64,000 bases of DNA from Rosellinia necatrix (Eukaryota > Ascomycota > Sordariomycetes > Xylariales > Xylariaceae): assembly GCA_021209875.1 (NCBI GenBank), contig JAGYVD010000003.1, positions 5,766,001-5,830,000 on the forward strand. Reading direction: 5' to 3'. Both the position numbers and the translations under genes were made by a program. The notes under the pieces were generated by a model that was not told the origin of the DNA, made no database searches, and saw only the letters and a program-made list of their open reading frames with translations. Shown in pieces: positions 46,844 through 59,428 of the stretch (positions within the stretch are counted from its first letter, which is position 1; each line of letters opens with the position of its first letter).

Positions 46844-48049
46844 GGTGATACGTAACTCGCGATAGGGGCTCTTGCCTTCACGGCCAGTGGCGCGAAGGAA
46901 GGCCGGCCCAAACGCGGCCTGGTGGGGTTGCAGCTCTAGGATCTTCCCGCAAAGCAAAAGAGGCTTTCTCTGCTGGCTATCCAAGCCGGTCTTGGTGGCG
47001 TGCCTGGTGTCAGCTTTGATGTTAGCTCTGGTGTCAGCTCTCGTCAACGAAGGTCGTCGCTCAGCGTCGCAAGGTTTCAGATGAGTGTGGCACGGATAGA
47101 ATCAGTGGCATAGGGAGCAAGCGACCCGGGGACAGACGAGGGAAAACGAGCGAAAGGCTGAGGGGTGGTGGTATGCACCATGGCGGCCGCCCGCATGAGA
47201 AGCGGTTAACCTGATAGTGAGGGCCCTTGGTCTGGTGAGTGAGGGCAGCACAGCACAGACTAGAGCACAGAGTAGAGGGGTCGGCCAGTGGCCAGGGGCC
47301 AGGAAGGAATAAGATTCGCGGGGAATAACGACCAGGGGGCTATGGCGGGCCCGCCCTATCACCGGCTGGTGGCCCCCCGCTTGGCAACGGGCCTGACAGG
47401 CCTCATGATTGGCCCTGCAAAAGAGTCGGCGCTTAGCCGAGGAGCTGGTACCGGTACGACATAGCACAGGCGGATTCGTAGACGGAGAAAGCCCAGGTAC
47501 AGAGATATGGAAGCGCTACCGTACAGGAACACAGGAACACAGGAACATGACACGGCACTCGGCTCCCTCTTTCGACGAGACAGACATCATCCCGTCCACC
47601 AAGTCGCAATGACCCATAAATACAAGGTGGTTGTGCTGGCAAGTGCTGCACACACATCACACAATCCCCCCAAACGATTGGTCGTGTCTTCGTTGCGCCT
47701 TGGTGGTGCTTTGTCGACAAGCCGAGAGAGATATGTTCTGTCCAGACTCGTATTTGCACCATCATCAGTTGTCAAACATACATGCATTCCCATATGTCCC
47801 AATACCACAAATACGGGCTATAGACGTATTAATTAGCATTTGTGCCCCTCCCCACCATGCAATAATAAAAGTAAAAGTGGCCTAGTTACTGAATAATTTT
47901 ATCCTGTCGTTACAAGCTGTGTGCCATGTCCAGATTTGTTGATGCCTGATTTATTTATGCACTATACGAGTGCCCAAAAACCAATCATGAGGTAGGAGCA
48001 CCTAGGTTCGCCACATATTTGCATTTCTAGCCAGAAGTGGGTATACCAC

Positions 48050-48113
48050 GATGCTGGTGCAGGATGCTGGTACAGGATGCTGGTACAGGACGCTGGTACG
48101 GGATGCTGCTGCG
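48050..48113. repeat. 13-nt repeat GATGCTGGTACAG, about 5 units
   Basis: Units begin at 48050, 48063, 48076, 48089 and 48102. The middle two are identical; the outer ones carry one to three changes. Confidence 0.95.
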
Positions 48114-48998
48114 TATGCGGTATGCAAGTCGAGAAGATGCAAGGAACCTGCACCCAGACCAGACTTTCGGATAGACCCGAAAAAAGCCGATACCTTTGTG
48201 CATTCAGCTGTACCTCTACATCAGTACTTAGCCACATACATAGACATCCACAGCTTTGCACGCACCTTGCTATAGACATTCAATTGCTGCGGCGCCGTAC
48301 CTTTATACGTACAATCCACCGGCATCATAGCGTTGGGCTGCAGGCAGGCATATTGTATTGTCGCGGGGTGCCATATAAGCCGTTAATCCCAACCTGGATT
48401 AATGTAAAAGGAAAGGCCGAAATACTATCATCACAATATCTCCGCACCGCATCTCTATAATACACGAGTGTGACCCGAATGTCTCCACGGCTTCCGACAG
48501 ACGCAGAACCTTCTACAGTTATGCGTCCACAAGAATAACGACCTATAAAGAGACATGTTCAATGTGTCCACATTTTTGCCATACATCTCATTGCCACATT
48601 CCTCGATAGGGATATTTGCCGCGTCATTAAATAGGAAAGAAACTGTGGGGGTAAACTTGACCACAGACACACCCATTTTTCAACTTAACTAAGATGGAAT
48701 CTAAGCAGCCCGCCTTGGACTTTATAAATATGATAAACGAATAGGCGAAAGGCTCTGTGTTTACCGTCGTTGGTCCATTTCGATAGGAGACATCCGCCTC
48801 ACAGATGAATTAGAGCTAGAGCTTCATCCTGAAGCTATTCATTGAAATTATACGGGCAGATATTTTTACACAAGCTAGAAAAAGACAAGGTAGGAATGTT
48901 GACATGCAGTTAGTGCGCGGCAAAAAGATCATAGAGGGTGAATTCAAAGGCACTTGATGATTTTATAGCGAAGGCGCAAAGAAGAGATAATACGTGCG

Positions 48999-49072
48999 TG
49001 TCCGCTCTGGACCTGAACCGGCGATCCGGCGTTTATAACGTTATAACTATATGGCTACCACTTCTAGCGGCA
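48999..49072 (-). pseudogene. tRNA-like relic
   Basis: A 73-nt stretch with tRNA proportions on the minus strand: 5' CCGCT pairs with 3' AGCGG, an A-box-like AAGTGGTAGCC, an AT-rich centre with TTATAAA where an anticodon loop would be, and GGTTCAGGTCC as a near match to the B-box GGTTCRANTCC. The outer acceptor pairs, D stem and T stem do not close properly, so it is not a working tRNA as read. It could be a decayed tRNA gene or the head of a tRNA-derived element. Confidence 0.35.
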
Positions 49073-51011
49073 TGTCTGATAACGGGTATCACAAAACGGA
49101 TAACTTAGAGCAGGCGGATATTGTTTTGCTAACCAACAGAAGCTCGATGTCGTGGTGGGGGCTCACATAGCACAACAAATCAAGCATTAATATAAATGCT
49201 CACACAACTTATCAGTTGCTAGACTTAAAAGGGGTGGTCAACTTGCATTACCCCACGGTACCGAGGGTGCGGATGGGTTAGGGGTTTCCGATTATACCTA
49301 GTCTAACACCTGGGACAAACTTCGAGCCACGAGGCACGCATATAGATGGAGGTTACCATGATTTCTAACACGCGGGCTTGTCGTGGCCAAGAGATTTCGC
49401 GGTGAGTTCGGTGTGAAGGCTTTAAAGCACCGTGGAGAGGCCGATAGGTGAAGGAAGTCATACCAAGAATAACCCACAACAATATAGATCAAATCAAGGA
49501 GTCACCGGCTGCCAACTGATAAATTAGCAATTATGCAGTTCGGATAACCTAGCCGAGATTATTGAGAATGACGGTCTCGCCTTTCACCTTCGTGACTCTA
49601 ACCTCGACACAGTCCCCTCTTGGCGCCATGTGTAGCTGTGGTGCACCCTACTATGCCTCAGTTGGCATTTTGTAAGACTCAGATCAGCGTGAGTAACCGG
49701 ACAACAGCTCTCGGCCCAATGGTTGTGCTTGGTGGTAAGTGCTCGAAGCCAATTTGGTAAGTAGCACAAGCTGTGACCATATCATCCTACTCTCAGTATC
49801 CAGTTGTGAGGCTGGACGCGTAGCGCACAAGCTTACTTTCTTGCCCGAACTATAGTATCCCACGTGAGGCAACTTTTGGGGGGGGCATTCACTTCACCAT
49901 GTGATAGGTTGTCGATACGTTTTGCACCAACTGCGCTTACGCGGATTTACGAATGAGGCAATCCCGAGAAGCGGTAACGACCGTAAGGAAGCGGTACAAT
50001 CAGAGGGGAGGTAAGTGATCAGGTGTGTTTTCCACTAGCCCAAGCCGAACCCTCGCGACGATTTGGCGATGGTTGGACGGGACACAGCTGGGCTGGCCGC
50101 AACGTAGCACACCGTTTTGGCGAGCTAGATCCCGCGCCGGCCCGTGGTGCTTCGTCTCACCGGGTTGCCCACCGTATCAGCCAACCACGCTGTCTCTTCT
50201 GTTCGCTGCCTTGGCGGTTAGCGCACACGTGGAGGCCCAGCTGCTGATGCTCTGTGCGGGATTCAAGACATGGCGCGAGCTAGCAGAGTAAGGGTGATTG
50301 AAATTAAACAGACTCACGCCATCTAACGAGTAATACGCCTCGTCCGGTAATAATGAGGGGAGATAAGTCTCACGCCTAATACTCCGGATGGATACTCGAA
50401 CCTCGTCAACTGGGTCGTGGCTTACCTGGCGAGACGGGTGAGGTGTTGCTTGAGATTGTAGTGTTGAATTTTCAGCCCACATGCGGATACATGAAAATTA
50501 AAATAATTACCGTGAAGAGCTTTACAAGGCCCGAGCCCTTGAACCTAATATTCTGTTGTCGACTAGTCAAGCAGCCCAATACTGGAAGTCCGATGGCGGA
50601 CTGAGGAGCCCTCCTGGCAACTGACTGGATAGCTTCGGTGGCAAGGGATATGTGTCGATACATGATACGAGGAAAACGCGTCCCGGGCTCCCCTCTCGTC
50701 AAGTTCCCGTCAACGCCCACTGTGGTGTGACCTGCTACCAAATGCAAGGGAGGGAAGGCAGATGAGGCAAACAATCGGCATCCAAACGCCATCAGCAGCA
50801 TTAACCGATTGCTATCGAACTTTGGTGCCACATCGCTCCCTTGTAGCACACGAATACCACGTCCCTTCCATCGGCTCGGTAGTGGTAAAATCATGGATAT
50901 AAGAACCCGACGGGATTCCGCCCTGGGTGGCTGACTTACCACGATTTTGCACAAACATCTCTACTACCATTCGAACCATATCTCCACGGTATACCTTGGC
51001 CGCACGCAATC

Positions 51012-51243
51012 ATGCCCTCGGTAAGCAAGTGCTTGCACTGTCAGAAAGACATTCCGAGCTACTCGACAGAGCCCTGCACCTATTGCGGATTCCACCCATG
51101 GACGGTATGCGAGCATCCGGATTGCAGCAAGCTGCCGCCTGTCAAGCACGACCCGGTGTGAGTCTTGGGCCGTTGAGGCTAGGGGGAAGGAAATGCTAAT
51201 TTTATCATCTAGAAAACCGGCAACACCTCCACAAACGAGATAG
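51012..51243 (+). CDS. Proposed 58-aa cysteine-rich (zinc-ribbon-like) microprotein
   Basis: Exons 51012-51157 and 51213-51243 around a 55-nt intron with GTGAGT donor, TGCTAAT branch point and ATCTAG acceptor. The product has two CxxC pairs, CLHC (residues 7-10) and CTYC (22-25), then C-x4-C (33-38) with several His residues nearby, and a short basic/Pro-rich tail KPATPPQTR. Two CxxC knuckles 12 residues apart are the usual spacing of a zinc ribbon, so zinc binding is likely if it is made. If the intron is retained, a stop follows two codons later, giving 49 aa. No family recognised. It is the only coding candidate in about 6 kb of spacer between the PhoD-like gene and PCC1. The good splice signals argue for a real gene; the small size argues for caution. 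Confidence 0.5.
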
Positions 51244-52518
51244 CTTGACACCTATGCTCTCTCGTGCCCCATCAACCAAGCCCGGCACCAATGCATTGTC
51301 TCCTTCCAGCAACAGACATGGATGGAAGAAGCGGGCCGGGGCTTCCCTAGAGGCCGGTTACCCCTCAGCCTGTGGTTTTGCGAACATATGACGGAATACC
51401 TAGCTTAGGGGTGAGACTGGTTGGGAATTCGAATAAACCACGAGTCTATAAGGCTGGTAGTGGTTTAAGATAGCAATTGACAAATATGATACATGAAGAA
51501 AAAAGAAACTATAAAAGAAATGTAAAAAACGGCCTACTTCATATGCTGTACACAATTGACTAGGCGATGGGCTGCCGTACCTTGGTATATGAAGAAGATT
51601 AAGAGAATTTCTTTGGTAAAATGTGATTCTTGGCTTTCCGGCGTGATTGCTGATATGATAGGTTCTGAAATGCCCTTTAGCACATTGTGGTCTCAAGTAC
51701 AGGTACATATGGGACTTAACTTTTACTTTAGTCTATGGGACTGTGTTACACTGTTAGTAGAATGCTGCAGTTCTGTACTGGCATATTAATGGGCCGGTTA
51801 GATGAAATATTGGCGTAAACCGTGTATACAGACAGGACCAGATAAGTTAGCTGTGGATTGGTCCGTTTACATTCCCTTGTTGAAATACGTTATATCTAGT
51901 CGCATGTGCGTTGAACCAAAGATGGCAAGTCACAAAGCCAACCCAGTCAGGCTGATAAGGGAGAAGGGAGAAATAGCGGAGGATGAGTTAAGAAAGACTG
52001 AACGGGGAAGTAAGATGGCAGTTGATGGAGCAAATATCAGAGCTGAAGGATATGACAATCGATAGGAGGTAAGGGCCGGTTAAGCTGCTCTGCTAGCTAT
52101 AGACCACTGGATAATCCGTATAGGCACCCCCCAAAGCCTTAGATACCACCACCCTCATGTATTCCCGTGTTACGTCTAAATATTCTAATCACGGTAGCGA
52201 TAAATACCACCTACTAAAAAGTGATTCGCGCCTGGCTACGTTCAGGCCAACTGTCCTTGAACCCATATTCATGGAGAGGACCAAGCGAGACAGAAGGCCG
52301 TAGCCTCATTGGTGGTGGTTAGTGGCAGAGTATAAAGAGGCCTTGTTGACAAGGCCATGCGAACATTCGGTTAGCTAAAGTGGTATATGGTTTTTTGTGG
52401 GTGGTTTAGGTGGGTTGTCTAGACTGGGATTCGCATCACCATCGATAGGTTGTATGACTCTGCTCCCTCATAGCCCAGGGCTACTGATGGGAAATACAAG
52501 TGCCGGCGTGTCCGATGC
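51244..52518. other. Intergenic
   Basis: AT-rich from 51440 to 51900. No gene recognised; an 87-codon frame at 51802-52065 lacks family features. Confidence 0.5.
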
Positions 52519-52940
52519 TCACCGGTCACTGATCTGGTGACTAGCGGCTAAGACGTCTTCATCAAGCTCTCCCATGACCTCAACAACCAGGCTCAAGCTT
52601 TCCATAAATGAGTTGACGGCAACACGGAGCATCCTGTTGGTGGTGGCCTTGTATTCAACTCGAAGTATACTTGTCTCTGGACTGGCCTCTATGGCGTCTT
52701 CTTCCGGGGAAGCGACGGCAAAGATGCGTGACACCAGGGGCGACAGTTCCTTGTCAACTTGAAGTGCTTGCAAAGCGGTTGAGGCTAGTCGTGAGGTGGG
52801 GAATGGAACTTCAACCGTCCTGTGGAGGGGCCAGCACATTAGCATGGGAGGAGGGCGGATCTACGCAACGCCAAGCCTCTATTCAAGAGGGAGGGGACAT
52901 ACAACGCACAGGGAAAGTCTGGATCTACCGTTGGTGCCAT
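52519..52940 (-). CDS. PCC1: EKC/KEOPS complex subunit Pcc1
   Basis: Exons 52940-52903 and 52819-52519 around an 83-nt intron (GTATGT...CCACAG); 112 aa. The short first exon supplies MAPTVDPDFPCAL and joins to TVEVPFPTSRLAS. The Pcc1/CTAG fold is shown by VPFPTSRLAS, then ELSPLVSRIFAV, LRVEYKATTNRMLRVAVNSF and MESLSLVVEVMGELD, the last two being the signature of the family. Pcc1 is the dimerisation subunit of KEOPS, which makes t6A37 on ANN-decoding tRNAs with Kae1, and in yeast also affects telomeres and transcription. The C-terminus ends in SHQISDR, slightly longer than usual. Divergent from CDC14. Confidence 0.9.
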
Positions 52941-54067
52941 GGCGAGGGACGCGGTGAGGGACATGGTAAGGGAAGTCCTAACGGGCAGGTAGATTGTTGT
53001 TCAATGTTTGAATTGTTGTTGTTGTTGTTGTTGGAGTTGTTGATTGTGTGCCAATGGTAGATGGCCTATGGGTAGGTTGTTAAATGGTAGGCTGCTAAAT
53101 GGTAGGTTGCTAAATGGTAGATTGCCAATGGCGGGTGGGGGTGCTGAGAGGCAGGGCCTTTGTTGATGACCTGCTAGCGCCGGCCAGGAGTGCAAAGACA
53201 GGAGCGGGGTGTGTGGGAGACTGCGGTGATGTAAAATAGAGCATGAGATGAATACCTACCTACTTGGGTAGTAATGAATTATGAAATACAGCAGGTAGGT
53301 AAAGTAGGTAGGTAGCACCGAGAACGGACGGGGAATCGCTCAGCCACTCGCGGAGGTGGATATGACAGGGAATGCGGCTGAGGCAGGTGGCCCTATTGTG
53401 GCTCGACTAGTGGATGGTTGCTGAGCAACGAGGTTGAGAAAGAACAACGTGCGGGAACTAGCCTGAATAGGGTAGTGGGTCGCCTGATACATCTACGCAA
53501 CGGGCAGGATGCCAACCCCGGCTCTCCAAATAATAACAATAATACGCAGGTAGCGGAACATACAAAAAACATCGTCATCTGCAACTTGCCTATCCCGCAA
53601 CTTGCACTCTTTCTATCCCCTTCACCTCATCCCGTCCCACCCGGAACCGTGCCTGCTGTCTGAACGGTGTATCATCCATCACCAGTGCGCCTGAACACTA
53701 CCTACCTCTCTACACTATATTATACACTGGCCCCTGCCACCCTGGGTACCCTACCGTCTCCCGGTGCACTGAGCCCGAGCCTGCTGGATCATACGACGTC
53801 CCGTTATTTCTGCTTCCAGTCGCATCGCTACTTCGTCGCAGCTGTCACTTGCCACCTCGGACCTCGGGACAGGGAAACAGAGAAACAGAGTCTGCCTGAC
53901 AGCTCAACCGGTCGTTTGCGACTGCAGCGTACAACCGGATAGCATCGAGAGGCCACCGCAACCGCCGGCCGTGGTCACCGCTCGAGCTTCCCACTCCTCG
54001 CACTCCTCGCACTCCTCCTAGCCGCCCGTGAGCGACACAATTGTTCGGCAAGCCCACAGCAGTCGCC
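52941..54067. other. Divergent intergenic region PCC1-CDC14
   Basis: (TTG)n at 53007-53034; a 15-nt repeat AAATGGTAGGTTGCT (three units) at 53082-53126; TAGG/CCTA words at 53254-53316. The right third is CT-rich, as expected for a promoter and leader of CDC14. Confidence 0.6.
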
Positions 54068-56357
54068 ATGCCGCCCTCCAAGACTTCCAATGCGGGACTC
54101 GTTGTAGAGTACATCCCAGGTATGTTCGCGCGAAAGGGGCCACATGGGTGAACCATTGGGTCCAGAGATCACCGACACAAACACAGAGCCGCTCCATGAA
54201 TTCCGTTACTCCGGTATTGGAGTGGTTTAGCTTGCTTGCTCGGCTCTTCTGTTACTTCTGTTACTTCTGTTACTTGAGTTGCTTCATTATTCCTCGCATG
54301 GTTATCTTTTTGCATACTGTATAAACATGGCGAGGCGCAAGGCCATGGAGCTTGTTGGCTCTTCGGCGTGCTTGACCGGCATTGTCCTCCCGCCCTTTTT
54401 CTCGCCAGTCCTGGATTTCCCAGTTACACTGCTAACCTATACAGACCGGCTGTATCTTGGATCCTATATGCACCCTCCCACCGCCGAGACCATCTTCCCA
54501 TATCCCGAGCCCCAGCCTCGAGGATCGCCAAGCAAGCGCTCTCGCGGAGCCGTAGACGGCCCGACCGCCGCCCCGAAGACACCACGGCAGACCCCCTATT
54601 ATTTTACCATCGATGATAGCCTGCTGTATAACGCCTTTCACCACGACTTCGGCCCGCTCCACATCGGCCATCTGTACCGCTTCGCGCTTCAGTTTCATGA
54701 TGTGCTCGGCGCCAAGGAAAACGAGTCGCGGCCAATTGTGTTCTGGAGTCGTGCCGACCCCAAATGTACGTATCCCGAGCCGTAGGAAGTTGGCGGGAGA
54801 CAGAACTGACGTTGCGTTTCAGCGCGAGCCAATGCCGCCTGTATGCTCGCATGCTATATGGTTCTAATCCAATCCTGGCCGCCTCACCTGGCCCTTGCGC
54901 CTATTGCTCAGGTCGACCCGCCCCTGATGCCCTTCCGCGATGCAGGCTACAGCCAGGCAGACTACGGCCTCACCGTCCAGGACGTGGTGTACGGCGTATG
55001 GAAAGCAAAGGAGGAGGGATGTTGCGCATTGGATAACTTCGACCTGGACGAGTACGAGAAATACGAACAAGTCACACATGGCGATTTCAATTGGGTCACG
55101 CCCCATTTCCTTGCCTTTGCATCACCTCAGTATACCCCCGTTGCACGCATTCCAGAATCATCCGAGGCGTTTGCTGCGCTTCCGAGGACCATCGAGGAGG
55201 TAGAACGACACGCTGGGCTTCCCCAGCCGTTCAAGAATGTTTTACAGCATTTCTCCGAGCGTGAAATCGGCCTCGTGGTCCGACTCAATTCACCTCTTTA
55301 CTCACCGTCCTATTTCGAAGCCATGGGCATCCGACATATCGATATGATATTTGAGGACGGTACTTGCCCTCCTCTCAGCACCGTGCGGAAATTCATCCGA
55401 TTGGCGCACGAGACAATCACAGTGAAGAAGAAGAGCATAGCTGTGCATTGCAAGGCTGGCCTGGGGCGGACCGGCTGCCTCATTGGGGCCTATTTGATTT
55501 ATCGGCATGGGTTCACGGCGGACGAAGTCATCTCCTTCATGCGATTTATGCGCCCTGGCATGGTCGTAGGCCCCCAGCAACACTGGCTCCATATCAACCA
55601 AGGCGTATTTCGCGAGTGGTGGGTTGAGGAGAGGATAGAGCGGAGGTTGAGAAAAGAACTGGGCGTGACCATACAGCCCAGCACGCCCATCCGGGCGATG
55701 CAGAAAACCTCGTTGGGCCGAACCCCCCACGCGTCCACACCGCCAAGTCGAAGCCCTTCCAACCGCACACCGCTTGGTGAGGTGGATCAAGAGAGGCGCA
55801 ACGCTGGGCCCCAGGAAGATTACCTCCCCGCACCGACACCCGGCCAACCGAGGAAGACGGGGCGAGCCGATCGGCATCACCCCTACCAACGTAGTCAGAT
55901 CCGCCAAACGATGCTGGAGGAGGAGGCCGGTGCCAGTGCGGAGACGGACATGATCACAATACATAGGAAATCCAACGATGCCGAGTCGGAGGAAGAATGG
56001 ATGCTTCGCATGCGCACACGCCGGAAGGCATCCCAGTCGCCGGACCGCAGCGAGAAGAGCCGCTCGTACAGCCAGACGACCACGACCACGGTGTATCAAG
56101 TCATTGACAACGACGCGTCGAATGATGCCGAGAATATCGGTAGCGGCCGGTCCAAGGGCCTGGCCGACCGTATCGCCGCCTCGCCTGCTCGCTCGGCCAG
56201 CGCATCTGGTGTCCTGACCAAGGTCCGAAGCAGCAAGCGAACCCACGATTCCGTCCGCACGAAGGAATCCTCAGGCGTGCGCAAGACGAGCGGCCGTGTG
56301 GGTAGCGTCAATGCCACAGGCGCGCACCCAGCCGTTCGCAAGGTGTCGGCGATGTAG
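54068..56357 (+). CDS. CDC14: Dual-specificity protein phosphatase Cdc14
   Basis: Exons 54068-54119, 54445-54765, 54823-56357; 635 aa. The first intron is long (325 nt, GTATGT to CTATACAG with GCTAAC branch point) and the second 57 nt. The join gives VVEYIP-DRLYLGSY, the usual Cdc14 start. Catalytic P-loop HCKAGLGRTG has its Cys near residue 334 and Arg six further; MRPGMVVGPQQHWL is the conserved stretch that follows. FALQFHDVLGAKENESRPIVFW and DYGLTVQDVVYGVWKA belong to the N-terminal core. An insert of about 40 residues rich in Pro, Ser and Arg (near 35-80) interrupts the N-terminal domain. The C-terminal 250 residues are disordered and basic with many Ser/Thr-Pro sites, expected CDK targets. 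Cdc14 reverses CDK phosphorylation at mitotic exit and cytokinesis. Confidence 0.95.
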
Positions 56358-59300
56358 ATTTACTGGCACGCTCGTTGCCGTAGTCCGACAAACTGATCCG
56401 CCCCCATCCTGTCTGTAACCCCCTCTCCCTTGGCGAACGACTTCCTCACGATGACGACTATCTACGATCCGGTCACGTTTTCAACTGCATGCGCTGGCGT
56501 TCTGGTTGATGGGCGCATACGAATTTTCCATGCATCCAAACTGTTTTGCTCTTTTCCCCTTCTTCGTTTCGGTCGTACGTGTCTATGGAGTGACTGACTG
56601 AATCTCCATTGATGAGACTGATGAGTGAATTTTGCCATGTGGCGTTTGTACTATTTTTGATGTCGGGTTTTTCGCTGGGGTTGGTGTTGCTATGGCCTCT
56701 GGGGATTTCTTTTACCATTGGTTCTCTGTTCTTTTTACCTGGTGTCATTGCGAATGGGCATGCATACATTGCTGGAGACGAGGAGACAAAAAGGTATCTG
56801 GATGGATGAAGTGTTGTTTGATCGTGCAAGTTCACCCGCGGGATGGATGACATGTCATATGATATGACTAGTAGCCTTTTTCAGTGAATCTCTTGCAACA
56901 ACCAATAAACCATGCATTTAACCATCATCCGTCCCCTGATTTGCGATAACAAGCTACTTAGTACCTACCTAGGTAGGTAGGTAGGTAGGTAGGTAGGTAG
57001 ATAGATGACGTTTCGCTCCGTGTCCGTGAGGAAACTGCAAGCAGCCTCGCACATGCATCGGTTGTTCCCATAGGCCCAAGTGCGTTTCACATCCACCCTA
57101 GTCCTATCGACCCTGCTCTGCCTCCTTCCTCCTTCTTGATCTCGCTACCTAGGCTGTACTTGTAACCTCATTGACCGAGCTTTGTAAGTGTCATTCTCGC
57201 CCGTGCGCAGCTCCTAGTTTGCCTGCTATATACTTATTTACGTACAGCCTGCCTGGCCAAAATCCACGCGCGCGCCATATACAAACCACCACGGGCATCT
57301 AGCCGTACTTTGTAACTGTTCGTTCGGCCTATATGCTAGTCACCGTTCGTCGCATAGAACCTCGGGATCCGCCATTCGCGGTTCGCCCGTGCGCACGAGG
57401 GGAGGTTTCGGTGGTCTTCGGTCGGTGCCGGAGCCGGAGCCGGAGCCGTGGTAAGCGGTGGGGCTCGAGTGAGAGCGGATGCGGTGCGCTTTGATTATGC
57501 TTGTAGTTAGCTGTCAGAGGGACCGAAGACCAGCCACTCTCTCTCTCTCTCGTCCGTGCGTCTTCTTCTCGGCCGCGTGGCCCGGTTTTGTCGCGCGAGC
57601 TTGAATGGCAGTCTGAGCTTAGGGTACGCTGGCGACCAGGATGGGGGGCAAGCAAATATCCCGTCGGTATTCCTGGGAGGCCCGGCCAGCCGTAGTGGCA
57701 CCCCAGTTCTTTTGGACTCCTTACGTTGACGGCGATCTCTTACAAGACCCGCCATATCACTTTTCCGTACTGCTGGGAGTGCTAACGGACAGTAGAGTAT
57801 CTATTTACTCCAGTGCATCCATAGCGGTTTTTATTCTTGAACAGACGCCCATCGGTATACACACATCGAGGGCACGGTATTCGCCGCGGACGCCTCGACG
57901 GCCATCGATAGAGCGGCGTTTCAACAGACTAACTATCACGCGTTATCTAACGCCTAGGCTACTGCGATCGGCTCATGGCGTGTCGCCTCTGTCGATGGCA
58001 ATGGCGTCCCTACGCCGCAGAGCGACGTTCACATGTCCCATGGGATACATTTCGGAATCTCATATAAGTCACAATACTACAGCGGGGCCGGGCGTGCCGC
58101 CTATATGAGAATCATGGTCCTATATTCGGGCCGGACAGCCTGGACCTGGGTGCCGGGGCCAGGCCCTCCCATATTACATATTACACCTACCCACAGTGCG
58201 GGAGCAGTGCCGGTCATGGTGGGCTGCCGGATCCCCTTCGCGCGAACGCTGGACCCTTTGGTCATGAAATGCCAGGGCGCGCGGCGTGCCGCACTGGCAG
58301 AGCGGCCTGGGGTCATGCGGCGTAAAAGCTGGCCGTATCGACGGCAATGTCTCGGCCGAGACAATACTCGCGGTTCAGCATAGGCAAGACACGCATTCTG
58401 GCGGCGGTGATCCACGCCACCACGCCACCCGAACAGTGGCGGGATGGAACATATGATATATATTTACTTAGCTCCTCACATTCACCTGAGGTAGGGTAGG
58501 AGAGAGGGGTAAGTAAGTATGTAGGCGATGGAAATTTCATTATCCGAGAGCTACCTAACACCTAGTCCCTGGTACCTGGGTGTGCCTGCCTGCCTACCCG
58601 AACCTTGGCACTCGTGTGAGTTCGAGGGAACGAGCGGAAAGCAGGGCCGGCTGAAATCTTGTGCTTCCCTACCGATCTGGGAAACTTACACAGCCTGCTG
58701 ATGAATCTTGCTACCGAGCATCTGCAACGGTGAGCCGTTGCAGGCCAATGTGCATGGGGATATTTTCCACTCTAACCAGACCTAGTGCAGGATAGTCGTT
58801 TATCATTCCGGGTGATAGGGATGGGCGTTGCATGCGCCGTCGCCTACCTAGACTACCTAAAGTACCTTACCGACCAACCCTTGGACAATACGAAGACGGA
58901 AACTCGGACTATGACTCGGTGGGCTTGACTTGAGGAGGCTTGACGCGATCTAGCAATGGTCGTCGATGATCTACCCCGCCCGTGCTGGTGTGTTGGAGTG
59001 TATTGGGACCTGTCCCTACACTAGGTAGATTTGGTAGTAATTCCTACCACAGAAAAGCAACCAACCATGCATACTACATCGTCGACGGATTTCTGCCCTA
59101 CCCCTGTAAGTTCGAAAACACCATCTTGTTGTGATAGGGTAGGTCAAGCCCTTGTGGGTAACAACGCCTGCCCTTGGGTACTCAATGTGTACTTGATATA
59201 TAGGAAAAGAATATCCTGCGTCATACCAGCCCGGCCACCTCGGAACAAGGTACTTAAGACACCGATGTACCTGAGTAGGAGGTAATTAGGAAATGTGATG

Positions 59301-59428
59301 AGTAAACATGTAGTGTAAGTACATATCCTATATATTGGAGCTCCTACCCTGCTTCCGCCCTGGATCTATGCCATGACCACCACCACCACCACCATCATCT
59401 CCCTGCGTCGGAAGCGTTGGAAGAGAAG
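56358..59428. other. Long intergenic region
   Basis: About 3.1 kb. A plus-strand frame at 56609-56809 (66 codons, two hydrophobic segments, LPGVIANGHAYIAG) looks membrane-like but has no clear partner exon and sits in the CDC14 3' flank, so I do not call it a gene. A (TAGG)n array at 56967-57003 and GGAGCC repeats at 57429-57447 are present. Frames at 57.6-58.4 kb have no recognisable features. Confidence 0.5.
56967..57003. repeat. (TAGG)8 array with flanking CCTA
   Basis: TACCTACCTAGGTAGGTA... : a short CCTA arm runs directly into eight TAGG units, giving a CCTAGG-centred palindrome at its left end. Confidence 0.95.

Larger units (their letters stand above)
46574..51011. other. Gene-poor region
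   Basis: About 4.4 kb with no convincing protein gene. The left end is the promoter/leader of the PhoD-like gene with two minisatellites. Further right there is a 13-nt repeat, a tRNA-like relic and AT-rich sequence. Open frames of up to 160 codons (50.5-50.95 kb, minus) show no protein features. Confidence 0.55.

Noticed and set aside
50472..50954. 160-codon minus-strand frame in the gene desert
   Set aside because: No recognisable domain and no codon bias like nearby genes.
56609..56809. 66-codon hydrophobic frame after CDC14
   Set aside because: Membrane-like but lies in the probable 3' UTR, no start context or partner exon; left unannotated as a gene.
57641..58108. 155-codon plus-strand frame
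   Set aside because: No family features; rich in Arg/Ser as random GC-balanced sequence gives.
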